From Bacteroidales bacterium (GTDB taxonomy: Bacteria > Bacteroidota > Bacteroidia > Bacteroidales > UBA932), in contig JAFZXU010000057.1 of the NCBI GenBank assembly GCA_017616655.1, forward strand, positions 1-38,426: a DNA stretch of 38,426 nt. Direction: 5' to 3'. Shown in pieces: positions 1 to 8,350 of the stretch. Within the stretch, counting starts at the first letter, position 1. Every line of letters starts with the position of its first letter. The notes beneath the pieces are model-generated. The model made no database searches and was not told where the DNA came from. It saw only the letters and a list, made by a program, of their open reading frames with translations. Position numbers and translations under genes: made by a program.

Positions 1-9
1 ACCTCCTTT
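1..9 (+). rRNA. 3' terminus of 16S rRNA (partial, cut by window start)
   Basis: The first bases read ACCTCCTTT, the anti-Shine-Dalgarno end of 16S rRNA. They are followed by TTGGAGC, much as Bacteroidales 16S ends run into the internal transcribed spacer as I recall them. A tRNA-Ile(GAT) follows about 60 bases later, the usual first spacer tRNA. Only the last bases are present, so the call rests on this short match plus context. A chance match is possible. Confidence 0.55.
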
Positions 10-71
10 TTGGAGCACGATCTTCAAGGCGCCGAGCTCGCTTGCTTGTACTCTCTTCCTTTTTTATATAC

Positions 72-145
72 AGTCTCTTAGCTCAGTTGGTTAGAGCGCT
101 ACACTGATAATGTAGAGGTCCGCGGTTCAACTCCGCGAGGGACTA
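72..145 (+). tRNA. tRNA-Ile (anticodon GAT)
   Basis: A full cloverleaf can be drawn. The acceptor stem AGTCTCT pairs with AGGGACT and is followed by discriminator A. The D arm is GCTC/GAGC, the anticodon stem CTACA/TGTAG encloses loop CTGATAA with anticodon GAT, and the T arm is CGCGG/CCGCG around TTCAACT. CCA is not encoded. This is the tRNA normally found between 16S and 23S in Bacteroidales rRNA operons. Here no tRNA-Ala or 23S follows; a terminator and a convergent protein gene come next. Confidence 0.95.
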
Positions 146-172
146 CATATCAGTTTAAAATATCATATATCT

Positions 173-196
173 CACCCTGCCTCCGGCGGGGTTTTT
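173..196 (+). terminator. Rho-independent terminator after tRNA-Ile
   Basis: A 7-bp stem CCCTGCC/GGCGGGG with loop TCC is followed by TTTTTT. It ends plus-strand transcription from the tRNA just before the 3' end of the convergent patatin gene. Confidence 0.75.
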
Positions 197-198
197 TG

Positions 199-2526
199 TT
201 AGAAGGAGTACCCGAACTGGGCGTAGAAGCCCACTGTCCTGCTGAAGGATGACCAGTTCAGCCAGGCTCCGAGGGGGCCGACATGGCTTCTGTAGAGGTA
301 TCCGACCTTCGCGCCTATGATTCCCGGATCTGCGAAATAATCTTTGTAACCGTCACCGTCGATGGCGTATGCCGCCGTGGCAGTCGCGTAGTGGCGGCCG
401 ACGAGATTGATCCTCATCTCCATCTCGGCGGTGGTCAGCACCTTCTTGAAGAGCGATACGTAGTTGAACCCTGCGAAAGGCAGCTGCTGGTCGATATATC
501 TTCCGGGAATGGAGCCGCCCATCACGTTCATGAATGCGAAAGGAACGCTCTCGCCCAGAAGGGCCCGGTTGCGGACCGTCGGAATCAGCGTCAAGTGCTT
601 TCCGAGACCTATCACCTGTGTGTATCCGGCATTGATCACCGCAAAATTCTTCTGCCCTCCGATAAGGTCCATCATATAGTCGAAGGAGGCCTGGGCATAG
701 AGCCCGCGCGTCGCAAAGTAGTTGTCGTTCAGTGTGTTGGTGCTTGCAAACGCATAGGCTCCGACGAAATTGCTGCGTCTCAGATTCCAGTCGTAGGAGA
801 AATAGGTCTCTTCGTCAGTGGCGCTTCTGCCGTAAATGTAGTTGTAGAATTTGCCGCCGGTTTCGATGTAAAAATGCCGCAGCTTCTGGGTGGAGGCGTT
901 GATCGTCACCGTGTTGCTCCTGTAGGAGTAGATGCTGTTGGTCTCGTGTATGATCTTCGGGTTGGCGAGCCTGAAACGGTAATCGACATTGAATCTCCAG
1001 TTGGAATGGCTCGAATAGGTATATTTCAGGTCGAAAACGGGATTGACCGACATCTTGCCGGAGAAGGTTAAAGCAGAGCCGTAGAGGGCGTACTTGTTGA
1101 TAGCCACGCCTATCTGGACCACGGCGGCCTCTTCGGTGTCGACCCTGAAGCCGAGACCGAGTTCGGAACTGGGGCCCTGCACGAACTCTATATCCATATC
1201 GTATGGCTCCTCCTTCCCCTTGAGTGAATAGGTGACCGATTTGAAGGCGGTGGTGTTGTAGAACCTGCGTATTTCCTTCTCGATGTCTGTGCCCGCTATC
1301 CTGGCCCCGGACTGGAGTTTGCTCTTGTTCAGGAGCATCTTCGCGGCGTTGCCCTCGATACCGTCGTAGGTGACGGTTCCGAGGGTGATGGTATCGCGGT
1401 CGAGATGCACCGCCTTGCGCCATCCGGCCTTGACGTATCGCGGCCCTATAAGCCTGTCGTCCATATCCTCCCTGCATTCGTCGAGGTACCTCTTGAGATC
1501 CTTGAGTTCTTCTTCCTTCTCCAAAGCAGCGTCCACTCCGTTGCCTATGAGTTTGGCGATGCTTTCCTTGTCGAAGCTCATCACGCCGTATCCCTTGGTG
1601 CTCGGCTGTATCAGGATGTCGGTTCCCTTGATTGCGGCGTCATATTTCTCGTGGGCGTACATGTCGTAGATGCTGCTGAACATATCGCCGAGGTTGTTGA
1701 TCTCCCCGGTGCCGGTCTCCTCTTCAGGCTTGCCCAGCTTGACTCCGATCACTATGTCCGCCCCGAGGGTGCGGGCCACGTCGACCGGGAAGTTGTTCTT
1801 GGCGCCGCCGTCGATTAGCACCATGTCGTTAATCCTGACCGGCGAGAAGACTCCCGGAATGGCCATCGAAGAGCGGATCGCATCCACGAAGTAGCCCCTG
1901 CGCCATACTATCTCCTTCTTGCTGACAAGGTCCACCGCCACGCAGGCGAAAGGAATCGGCATCTGGTTGAAATCTATCGAGTCCTGGTATCCCACCGAGA
2001 GGCTCTTGAAAAGGTTGTAGATGTTCTGGCCGTTGATTGCGGCAATCGGCATATTGTCGAGTACGGAGTGTTCCTGCGGCTTCTGTGCGGGCAGCGGGCC
2101 TATCAGGTCCTTGTCCACAATCTGCTTCTGCTTGCCGTAAAGGCCCAGGGAGAAGGGGATTTTGAGTACATACTTGGCATCGTCCTGCTTTACCTCGAAG
2201 TAGCTCGCGTTGCGCGGAATCTTGTCGCTCATCACGAAGTCCCAGTCCTGGTTGGAGATTATCGAATCGATTTCTGCGGCGCTGTAGCCTATGGCGTACA
2301 TTCCGCCGATGATCGATCCCATACTGGTTCCGACTATGCAGTCGGGCTTGATGCCGTACTCTTCGAGTTTCTGGAGGACACCGATGTGGGCGGCGCCGAG
2401 CGCACCGCCTCCGGAGAGGACGAGGCCCACCTTGGGGCGGACGGGTTGTGTCTGGGCCATGGATTCTACTGCCGACGCCAGCAAGGCGGAGGCTGCGATA
2501 AGTACCGTTAGTAGTCTGTATCTCAT
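199..2526 (-). CDS. Patatin-like phospholipase fused to an outer-membrane beta-barrel (PlpD/RssA-like)
   Basis: 775 residues. A signal peptide ends near AMAQ-type residues (ESMAQ, about 24). The patatin domain (about 32-260) has the oxyanion-hole loop GGGALG (39-44), the nucleophile elbow GTSMG (66-70, Ser68) and the catalytic Asp in DGG (239-241), so the Ser-Asp dyad is intact. A POTRA-like segment (about 385-445) follows, then a C-terminal region rich in alternating aromatic strands ending in Phe, typical of a 16-stranded Omp85/surface-antigen barrel. The family (type Vd-like, PlpD) hydrolyses phospholipids and acts at the outer membrane. It begins 4 nt after the stop of rlmN on the same strand, so the two are likely co-transcribed from the rlmN promoter. 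Whether the lipase domain is exposed or periplasmic is not shown by sequence. Confidence 0.9.
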   Translation of the reverse strand: MRYRLLTVLIAASALLASAVESMAQTQPVRPKVGLVLSGGGALGAAHIGVLQKLEEYGIKPDCIVGTSMGSIIGGMYAIGYSAAEIDSIISNQDWDFVMSDKIPRNASYFEVKQDDAKYVLKIPFSLGLYGKQKQIVDKDLIGPLPAQKPQEHSVLDNMPIAAINGQNIYNLFKSLSVGYQDSIDFNQMPIPFACVAVDLVSKKEIVWRRGYFVDAIRSSMAIPGVFSPVRINDMVLIDGGAKNNFPVDVARTLGADIVIGVKLGKPEEETGTGEINNLGDMFSSIYDMYAHEKYDAAIKGTDILIQPSTKGYGVMSFDKESIAKLIGNGVDAALEKEEELKDLKRYLDECREDMDDRLIGPRYVKAGWRKAVHLDRDTITLGTVTYDGIEGNAAKMLLNKSKLQSGARIAGTDIEKEIRRFYNTTAFKSVTYSLKGKEEPYDMDIEFVQGPSSELGLGFRVDTEEAAVVQIGVAINKYALYGSALTFSGKMSVNPVFDLKYTYSSHSNWRFNVDYRFRLANPKIIHETNSIYSYRSNTVTINASTQKLRHFYIETGGKFYNYIYGRSATDEETYFSYDWNLRRSNFVGAYAFASTNTLNDNYFATRGLYAQASFDYMMDLIGGQKNFAVINAGYTQVIGLGKHLTLIPTVRNRALLGESVPFAFMNVMGGSIPGRYIDQQLPFAGFNYVSLFKKVLTTAEMEMRINLVGRHYATATAAYAIDGDGYKDYFADPGIIGAKVGYLYRSHVGPLGAWLNWSSFSRTVGFYAQFGYSF

Positions 2527-2530
2527 TGCT

Positions 2531-3574
2531 TTACTGTTTATTCAGTCCTTTTCCGGCCAGCAGTCCGCAGGCGGCCATCACATCTTCTCCGCGGGATGCG
2601 CGCAGGGTGGTGGTGATGCCGGCGGCGTTGAGCCGGGCCTTGAATGTCTCTATTGCCCGGGGCGGCGAGGGCTTCAGGGAAAAGTCGGGGATGGCATGGA
2701 AGCGTATCAGGTTGATGCGGCATTCCAGGCCGCGGAGCAGCCTCACCAGGGCGTCGCCGTGCCTTCTGGTATCGTTCCATCCGTCGAACATTATGTATTC
2801 GAAGCTGACGCGCCTCTGGCCGCTGAAGTCATACTGCCTGAGCAGGGCCACGACCTCTTCCAGAGGGTATCCTTTCTGCACCGGCATCATCTCGAGTCTC
2901 TCCTGCGGGAAGGGGTTGTGGAGGCTCACGGCGAGGTGGCAGCGGCTGGTGTCGAGGTATTCTTTCAGCTTCGGAACGACTCCCACGGTGGAGAGGGTGA
3001 TGCGCTTGGGGCTCCAGGCGAAGCCCCAGTCGGCAGTCAGCACTTCCAGGGCGCGGCGTACGTTTTCCCAGTTGTCGAGCGGCTCGCCCATTCCCATGAA
3101 TACGGCGTTGGTGAGTTCCTGTGCCTCGTCTATCATTATGAACTGGGAGAGTATCTGCGCGGTGTCCAGCTGGCCGTGGAATCCTCCCCGTCCGGTCATG
3201 CAGAAGCGGCAGCCCATCTTGCAGCCGATCTGGGAGGAGACGCATATGGTGGCCCTTTCGAGGCCGCCGTCCCCTTCGCACTGGGGGATCATTACGGTTT
3301 CGATGTATTTCTCTTCGATTCCTGCCGGGAAGAGGTATTTCCGGGTGCCGTCCTTGGATGTAACGCTGCCTGCGTAAGGTGTCAGACCGATTTCGTAGCG
3401 TTCTGACAGTGCGGCTCTTGCAGCTTTCGAGAGGTTTGTCATCCCGTCGAAGCTGCGTACCTGCTTTTCGTAGAGCCACTGGGCCAGCTGCTTTGCCGCG
3501 AACGAAGGCAGCGACAGTTCCGCAGCCACCTGCCGCAGCTCCTGAAGACTCTTTCCGAGGAGTTTTTCTTTCAT
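2531..3574 (-). CDS. rlmN: 23S rRNA/tRNA adenine-C2 methyltransferase RlmN (radical SAM)
   Basis: 347 residues from the ATG at 3574. The reading frame extends to a TTG at 3595, but that codon lies inside the -7 promoter element, so the ATG is preferred. The radical-SAM motif CxxxCxxC (CKMGCRFC, about residues 118-125) binds the 4Fe-4S cluster. A Cys at about 111 (ICVSSQ) and a C-terminal Cys at about 336 (MAACG) match the two catalytic cysteines of the family. The enzyme methylates A2503 of 23S rRNA and A37 of some tRNAs. It is first in an operon with the patatin gene, diverging from recA. Confidence 0.97.
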   Translation of the reverse strand: MKEKLLGKSLQELRQVAAELSLPSFAAKQLAQWLYEKQVRSFDGMTNLSKAARAALSERYEIGLTPYAGSVTSKDGTRKYLFPAGIEEKYIETVMIPQCEGDGGLERATICVSSQIGCKMGCRFCMTGRGGFHGQLDTAQILSQFIMIDEAQELTNAVFMGMGEPLDNWENVRRALEVLTADWGFAWSPKRITLSTVGVVPKLKEYLDTSRCHLAVSLHNPFPQERLEMMPVQKGYPLEEVVALLRQYDFSGQRRVSFEYIMFDGWNDTRRHGDALVRLLRGLECRINLIRFHAIPDFSLKPSPPRAIETFKARLNAAGITTTLRASRGEDVMAACGLLAGKGLNKQ

Positions 3575-3592
3575 AGAAACCAAACTTCTCTG

Positions 3593-3600
3593 CAAATTTA
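3593..3600 (-). promoter_or_regulatory. rlmN -7 promoter element
   Basis: On the minus strand this reads TAAATTTG, an exact match to the Bacteroidetes TAnnTTTG element, about 19 nt before the preferred ATG. No clear -33 TTTG is seen. Confidence 0.65.
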
Positions 3601-3617
3601 TGAAATAATACTTATAG

Positions 3618-3672
3618 TTGCCCTCCCTCTTATGTTGCCGAGGGTGGCACGGGTTTTCAGGGGAATATCCGC
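3618..3672 (-). repeat. Partial copy of the palindromic element found inside fumarase
   Basis: Read on the minus strand, 3650 down to 3621 is identical over 30 of 30 bases to 9120-9149 inside the fumarase gene. Similarity continues upstream through a GCGGAT(TA)TTCCCCT segment at 3651-3672. Only the left half of the element is present; the cccacggc hairpin, the gtccgc hairpin and the right arm are missing. It lies between the divergent rlmN and recA promoters. It shows the fumarase sequence belongs to a dispersed repeat family. Confidence 0.85.
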
Positions 3673-3703
3673 TATTATTTTCTCGTTTTGAACGATTATT
3701 TGG

Positions 3704-3711
3704 TATATTTG
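3704..3711 (+). promoter_or_regulatory. recA -7 promoter element
   Basis: TATATTTG matches TAnnTTTG, 60 nt before the recA ATG. No well-spaced -33 element is apparent, and no LexA-type palindrome stands out. Confidence 0.6.
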
Positions 3712-3771
3712 TATCTCTGTTCCGATGGAACGGACAAAGCGATTTACTAACTTAAAAACAAACAGATTATC

Positions 3772-4806
3772 ATGGCAAAAGAAGAAAATGTTGAACAGAA
3801 GGGTGCCGAAAAGAATCTGGAGAAGCTGAAAGCTCTGCAGGCAACGATTGCCAAAATCGAAAAGGATTTTGGGAAGGGAACAATTATGAAGATGGGAGAC
3901 CAACCGACCTGGGAAGTTTCTACAATCGCTACGGGCTCAATAGCCCTCGACCATGCCCTTGGAATCGGAGGATATCCGCGCGGCAGGGTCATCGAAATCT
4001 ACGGACCCGAATCCAGCGGTAAGACCACTCTGGCCATCCACGCCATCGCCGAGGCCCAGAAGCAGGGCGGCATCGCCGCCATCATCGACGCTGAGCACGC
4101 ATTCGACCGCACCTACGCCCGCAACCTGGGAGTGGACTGCGACACGCTGCTCATCTCGCAGCCCGACAACGGCGAGCAGGCCCTCGAAATCGCCGACAAC
4201 CTCATCCGCAGCGGCGCGGTGGACATCGTAGTCATCGACTCCGTGGCTGCCCTCACCCCGAAGGCCGAGATCGAAGGTGAGATGGGCGACAACAAGGTAG
4301 GCCTCCAGGCCCGCCTGATGAGCCAGGCCCTCCGCAAACTCACCGCAAACATCGCCAAGACCAACACCTGCTGCATCTTCATCAACCAGCTGCGCGAGAA
4401 GATCGGCATAATGTTCGGCAATCCCGAGACCACTACGGGCGGAAACGCGCTCAAGTTCTATGCATCGGTGCGTATCGACGTGCGTCGCGTAACCCAGCTC
4501 AAGGACGGCGAAGAGGCCACCGGCAACCGCACCCGCGCAAAGATCGTCAAGAACAAGATGGCTCCGCCCTTCAAGAAGGCAGAGTTCGATATCGTATTCG
4601 GCGAGGGTATCTCCCGCGCAGGCGAAATCGTGGACCTTGGAGTCGATCTGGACATCATCCACAAGAGCGGATCTTGGTTCAGCTACGGCGAGACCAAGCT
4701 GGCTCAGGGACGCGACGCCGTCAAGCAGTTGATTAAGGACAATCCCCAGCTCGCAGACGAGATCGAGGCGCAGATCCGCGAAAAACTCAAAGAGGTCAAA
4801 GACTGA
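3772..4806 (+). CDS. recA: Recombinase RecA
   Basis: 344 residues, the normal family length. Walker [10 protein letters not shown] lies at 79-87 and the typical RecA core follows ([62 protein letters not shown]). It forms ATP-dependent filaments on single-stranded DNA, catalyses strand exchange and supports the SOS response. The stop TGA overlaps the ATG of trpS by one base, implying translational coupling. Its modulator recX is encoded 2 kb downstream rather than adjacent. Confidence 0.99.
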   Translation: MAKEENVEQKGAEKNLEKLKALQATIAKIEKDFGKGTIMKMGDQPTWEVSTIATGSIALDHALGIGGYPRGRVIEIYGPESSGKTTLAIHAIAEAQKQGGIAAIIDAEHAFDRTYARNLGVDCDTLLISQPDNGEQALEIADNLIRSGAVDIVVIDSVAALTPKAEIEGEMGDNKVGLQARLMSQALRKLTANIAKTNTCCIFINQLREKIGIMFGNPETTTGGNALKFYASVRIDVRRVTQLKDGEEATGNRTRAKIVKNKMAPPFKKAEFDIVFGEGISRAGEIVDLGVDLDIIHKSGSWFSYGETKLAQGRDAVKQLIKDNPQLADEIEAQIREKLKEVKD

Positions 4807-5960
4807 TGGCAAAGAAGATTATCCTGACAGGCGACCGGCCCACCGGTCGCCTTCATATTGGACATTATGTGGGCTCCCTGCGCCGCAGGGTGGAGCTCCA
4901 GAACAGCGGGGAGTACGACGAGATTTACATAATGATCGCCGACGCCCAGGCCCTTACCGACAATGCCGACAATCCTGAAAAGGTGCGCCAGAATATAATA
5001 GAAGTGGCATTGGACTATCTTTCCGCGGGATTGGATCCGGAAAAGTGCCACCTCTTCATCCAGTCGCAGATAAGCGAGCTCACGGAGCTGACCTTCTTCT
5101 ACAACAACCTCGTCACGGTGCAGCGCCTCCAGCGCAACCCCACCGTGAAGCAGGAGATAAAGATGCGCGGCTTCTCGGAGAGCGATGACGGCAGCGACAA
5201 CAAGGCCGGCACTCCGGTAGGCTTCTTCTGCTACCCCATAAGCCAGGCGGCGGACATCACAGCCTTCAAGGCCACCACCGTACCGGTGGGAGAGGACCAG
5301 GCCCCGATGATCGAGCAGACCCGCGAAATAGTCCATAAATTCAACGCTACCTACGGCGAGGCGCTTGTGATGCCTGACATCCTGCTGCCCGACAACGCTG
5401 CCTGCATGCGCCTTCCCGGCACCGACGGAAAGGCCAAGATGAGCAAGTCACTGGGCAACTGCATCTATCTCTCCGACTCCGCCGAGGAGGTATGGGAGAA
5501 GGTGCGCGGAATGTTCACCGACCCGGGCCACCTGCAGGTCTCCGACCCCGGAAAGGTGGAGGGAAATACCGTCTTTACCTATCTGGACGCCTTCTGCAAG
5601 CCGGAGCATTTCGCCCGCTTCCGCGAGTGCTTCGTTGGAAAGAAAGTCTCCTTCGAGTTCAATTCGCTCGACGAGGTGAAGGCGCAGTACCGCGCCGGCG
5701 GACTTGGCGACATGATGGTCAAGAAGTTCCTCTACGAGGTGCTCAACGACACCCTGGCGCCCATCCGTGAGCGGCGTCACGCACTGGAGCAGGATATCCC
5801 TTATGTTTATGAGGTGCTCCGCAAAGGCACCGAGGCGGCTCAGGCCAAGGCGGCTGAGACCCTGGCGGGAGTCAAGCGGGCGATGCGCATCAATTATTTC
5901 GATCCGGGAGTGCTCGACGAACTGATAAAGGAACAGCAGGAAAAGTACAATAATCAATAG
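4806..5960 (+). CDS. trpS: Tryptophanyl-tRNA synthetase
   Basis: 384 residues, class I synthetase. The HIGH motif is at 17-20 ([10 protein letters not shown]) and KMSKS at 211-215 ([10 protein letters not shown]). The tryptophan-specific core [14 protein letters not shown] follows the active-site strand. It charges tRNA-Trp in the cytoplasm. It overlaps recA by one base, so the two form an operon. It is somewhat longer than the roughly 330-residue enzymes of many bacteria, with the extra length towards the C terminus. Confidence 0.97.
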   Translation: MAKKIILTGDRPTGRLHIGHYVGSLRRRVELQNSGEYDEIYIMIADAQALTDNADNPEKVRQNIIEVALDYLSAGLDPEKCHLFIQSQISELTELTFFYNNLVTVQRLQRNPTVKQEIKMRGFSESDDGSDNKAGTPVGFFCYPISQAADITAFKATTVPVGEDQAPMIEQTREIVHKFNATYGEALVMPDILLPDNAACMRLPGTDGKAKMSKSLGNCIYLSDSAEEVWEKVRGMFTDPGHLQVSDPGKVEGNTVFTYLDAFCKPEHFARFRECFVGKKVSFEFNSLDEVKAQYRAGGLGDMMVKKFLYEVLNDTLAPIRERRHALEQDIPYVYEVLRKGTEAAQAKAAETLAGVKRAMRINYFDPGVLDELIKEQQEKYNNQ

Positions 5961-6035
5961 CATATCCCCAGTTAAGAGAGCTAAACGGCTTCCTCGGACT
6001 GGGGTTCGGCTTCCAGGGCTTCGCCCAGGTAGGCG

Positions 6036-6443
6036 TCAAAGCCCGACTGTAGATAATTCGCGCCCCAGGGCATTTATCTCATCAATTATCCGCTGCTGCT
6101 GTTTGACGGAAGGATGCTTCGTTCCGTTGATGTAAGCGGCCAGCAGGCTCTGCTTCATACCCAGTCTTCGGGCAAAGGCCGATACGTTTATTTCAGGGTG
6201 CGACAGGAAAACCCGGGATATTCCCTCAGGTTCAGGATCCGGATACTCGAAGCTTTCAAAGGAGACATCTTCGTCCAGTTCGTCCCAGTGGATTCCAAAT
6301 GCATTGAGCGTGTAACACTCCCTCTGTTCATCTTTGGCAAATCTCAATCTGGGATAGTAAAGCAGTGACTGCCACAGCGTCCTGCCATCGTCAATCATAG
6401 CGTACAACCGTTCTCCCTCGAACCATAGTTTTTTGATATTCAT
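6036..6443 (-). CDS. DUF2442 protein with C-terminal helix-turn-helix
   Basis: 135 residues. The N-terminal half (about 1-75: LWFEGERLYAMIDDGR, LYYPRLRFA, ERECYTLNAFGIHWDELDEDV) is a DUF2442 domain. The C-terminal 55 residues (VSAFARRLGMKQSLLAAYINGTKHPS) look like an XRE-type DNA-binding helix-turn-helix. The start codon overlaps the stop of the DUF4160 gene by one base. DUF4160/DUF2442 pairs are commonly adjacent and are suspected toxin-antitoxin-like modules. The HTH-bearing partner would be the autoregulator, which is inference. Its last residues (ALGREL) resemble the tail of the HicB protein at 36838-37251. Confidence 0.8.
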   Translation of the reverse strand: MNIKKLWFEGERLYAMIDDGRTLWQSLLYYPRLRFAKDEQRECYTLNAFGIHWDELDEDVSFESFEYPDPEPEGISRVFLSHPEINVSAFARRLGMKQSLLAAYINGTKHPSVKQQQRIIDEINALGRELSTVGL

Positions 6444-6679
6444 CAGTTATGATAGTTTTTCCACTCTTTTAATATCAGTTCCTTATTTTCGTAAAGGACG
6501 GAAAGTGACAGGCTGATATCTTTCTGACGCATTCCCTTATTCTCCCTCATTTCAATCCCGTTTTCCGATATAGTAAAAATAGCTTCTCCTTCTTGAGAGA
6601 TGACGTGTACGTGCGGAGGTCGATGGTCTCTTGTGTAGATTCGGAATATCAGTCCGAACAGTTTAAACAGTGTAGGCAT
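6443..6679 (-). CDS. DUF4160 domain protein
   Basis: 78 residues. The pattern FRIYTRDHRPPHVHV followed by a short acidic sheet and a C-terminal helix (ILKEWKNYHN) is characteristic of DUF4160. It is first in a two-gene operon with the DUF2442/HTH gene. The -7 promoter element ends only two bases before the ATG, so the mRNA is probably leaderless. No biochemical function is established for the family; a toxin role is a hypothesis from gene pairing. Confidence 0.8.
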   Translation of the reverse strand: MPTLFKLFGLIFRIYTRDHRPPHVHVISQEGEAIFTISENGIEMRENKGMRQKDISLSLSVLYENKELILKEWKNYHN

Positions 6680-6681
6680 TG

Positions 6682-6707
6682 CAAATATAGGTTATTAATT
6701 TATAACC
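6682..6707 (-). promoter_or_regulatory. DUF4160-DUF2442 promoter with upstream inverted repeat
   Basis: On the minus strand TATATTTG (6682-6689) matches the -7 consensus. Directly upstream, GGTTAT (6690-6695) and ATAACC (6702-6707) form a 6-bp inverted repeat with a 6-nt spacer. It is well placed to be an operator for the HTH partner, though this is inference. Confidence 0.5.
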
Positions 6708-6748
6708 CGCAAGATAAAGTGTAAAAACTGACTATGGAATACTTTAAA

Positions 6749-6760
6749 CGTTTATAAACG
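6749..6760. repeat. Perfect 12-bp palindrome CGTTTATAAACG
   Basis: A self-complementary 12-mer, with a degenerate relative about 10 bases further on (ATAAATGTTTAT). It sits in the divergent region between the DUF4160 gene and recX, upstream of the recX -33 element. It could be a regulator binding site for either gene. Nothing else in the sequence identifies the protein. Confidence 0.4.
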
Positions 6761-6797
6761 GATATAAATGTTTATCAACGCCTCTTGTCTGGCGACG

Positions 6798-6830
6798 TTT
6801 GGCATTGTGTTATGAAAAAAGCTAACTTTG
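6798..6830 (+). promoter_or_regulatory. recX promoter (TTTG-N21-TAACTTTG)
   Basis: A full Bacteroidetes-type promoter: -33 TTTG at 6798-6801, 21 nt, then -7 TAACTTTG at 6823-6830. The recX ATG begins 6 nt later, so the transcript is leaderless or nearly so. Confidence 0.7.
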
Positions 6831-6835
6831 CATAG

Positions 6836-7294
6836 ATGGAACGAGCCAAAGCCATAGAGCGGATGAGGGGAATCTGCAGCCGGAAGGAGTGCTGCAGGCA
6901 GGAGATTGCGGCAAAGCTGGAGAAGTTGGAGGTTGAGGATGTCTCGGGGGCGGTGGAGCAGCTCTGCAAGGAGGGTTTCATCGACGAAAGACGCTATGCC
7001 AGGGCCTTCGCGCGTGACAAAAGCTCGCTCCAGGGTTGGGGTTCTCTTAAAATTAAGTTAGCTTTGCAGCGGAAAGGGATTGAGGCTGAGGTGATTTCAG
7101 CGGCTCTCGAGGAGATAGACGCCGAGGCGGCTTCGGCTAAGCTTGAATCCCTGCTGCGGGCCAAACTGAGGACTCTCCGAAAGGAGGAGGACTCCACAAC
7201 CCGCAGGGCAAAGGTTTTCCGCTACGCCCTCGGGCGCGGATACGGATACGATCAAATAAACAAGGTTTACAATGATATCTGCAGAACAACTTAA
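6836..7294 (+). CDS. recX: Regulatory protein RecX
   Basis: 152 residues made of three-helix repeats typical of RecX: the first contains CSRKECCRQEIAAKL, followed by VEQLCKEGFIDERRYARAFARDK and GSLKIKLALQRKGI. RecX binds RecA filaments and limits their activity. The gene overlaps prfB by 23 nt and is first in a recX-prfB-fumarase cluster, 2 kb from recA rather than adjacent to it. The ATG lies immediately after a complete promoter. Confidence 0.9.
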   Translation: MERAKAIERMRGICSRKECCRQEIAAKLEKLEVEDVSGAVEQLCKEGFIDERRYARAFARDKSSLQGWGSLKIKLALQRKGIEAEVISAALEEIDAEAASAKLESLLRAKLRTLRKEEDSTTRRAKVFRYALGRGYGYDQINKVYNDICRTT

Positions 7295-8349
7295 AGAATT
7301 GAAACAGCGGTTGGAGACGTTGGGGAGGTGTCTTTGACATCCCCGGTAAACGGGAGCAACTTGCTGTAAAACAGGAAAAGACAACGGCGCCGGACTTCTG
7401 GGACGACGCAAAGACGGCGGAGGCCTTCCTCAAGGAGGTGGCCTCGGTCAAATACTGGGTCGAGGGTTTCGACCGCCTGAAATCGCTCGAGGCGGACCTC
7501 GACACCCTTATGGACTTCGGGGAGGATGCCGCGGAGGATATCGACAAGGCCTACGCCGATCTGGAAAAAGGCGTGGAAGATATGGAGCTCCGCAATATGC
7601 TGAGCGATGAAGGCGACAATCTGGGAGCCATACTGAAGATCAATTCGGGCGCAGGCGGCACGGAGTCGAACGACTGGTCGTCGATGCTCATGCGGATGTA
7701 TATCCGCTGGGGCGAGCGCAACGGCTACAAGATCCATATCTCCGATGTGCTGGATGGTGACGAGGCGGGCATAAAGTCCTGTACCATAGAGTTCGAGGGG
7801 GATTACGCCTACGGCTATCTGAAGGCCGAGAACGGTGTGCACCGCCTGGTGCGCATTTCGCCCTTCAACGCGCAGGGCAAGCGGCAGACCACCTTCTCCT
7901 CGGTCTTCGTCTATCCCCTCGTGGACGATACCATCGAGATTGAAATCAACCCTTCCGACCTGGAGTGGGATACCTACCGTTCGAGCGGAGCGGGCGGCCA
8001 GAATGTGAACAAAGTCGAGACAGGAGTGCGTGTGCGCCATATTCCCACAGGCATCGTTGTGGAGAATACGGAGACCCGCTCGCAGCTCGACAACCGCCAG
8101 AACGCCCTCCGCATCCTGAAATCGCACCTCTACGACCTCGAGCTGAAGAAACGTCAGGAGAAGCAGGCTGAGCTCGAGGGGCAGAAGAAGAAAATCGAGT
8201 GGGGTTCGCAGATCCGCTCTTACGTGCTGCACCCCTACAAGATGGTTAAGGACCTGCGCACCGGCTATGAGACTTCCGACACCCAGGGGGTTCTGGACGG
8301 CGATTTGAATGCCTTTATGAAGGAGTACCTGATGAATAATCCGCAATAA
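7272..8349 (+). CDS. prfB: Peptide chain release factor 2 with programmed +1 frameshift
   Basis: The first 21 codons run from ATG 7272 to CTT 7332-7334 and meet an in-frame TGA at 7335-7337. The site reads CTT TGA C, preceded by a GGGGAGG Shine-Dalgarno-like stimulator, the classic RF2 autoregulatory signal. Slipping +1 resumes at GAC 7336 and continues to TAA 8347-8349, about 358 residues. The GGQ motif ([14 protein letters not shown]) that triggers peptidyl-tRNA hydrolysis is present. RF2 reads UGA and UAA. It overlaps recX by 23 nt and is separated from the fumarase ATG by one base. This is an intact gene, not a pseudogene. Confidence 0.97.
7322..7338 (+). promoter_or_regulatory. prfB +1 ribosomal frameshift site
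   Basis: The stretch holds GGGGAGG, then TGT, then CTT TGA C. When RF2 is scarce, the slow UGA stop lets the ribosome slip forward on CUU. A purine-rich stimulator directly upstream matches the family pattern. Confidence 0.93.
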
Positions 8350-8350
8350 G

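Noticed and set aside
3575-3595. Longer rlmN starting at TTG 3595
   Set aside because: The TTG falls inside the -7 promoter element, so it is upstream of the transcription start; ATG 3574 is preferred.
7272-7337. Broken prfB 5' end (in-frame TGA)
   Set aside because: The CTT TGA C site with upstream GGGGAGG is the known RF2 programmed frameshift, not a mutation.
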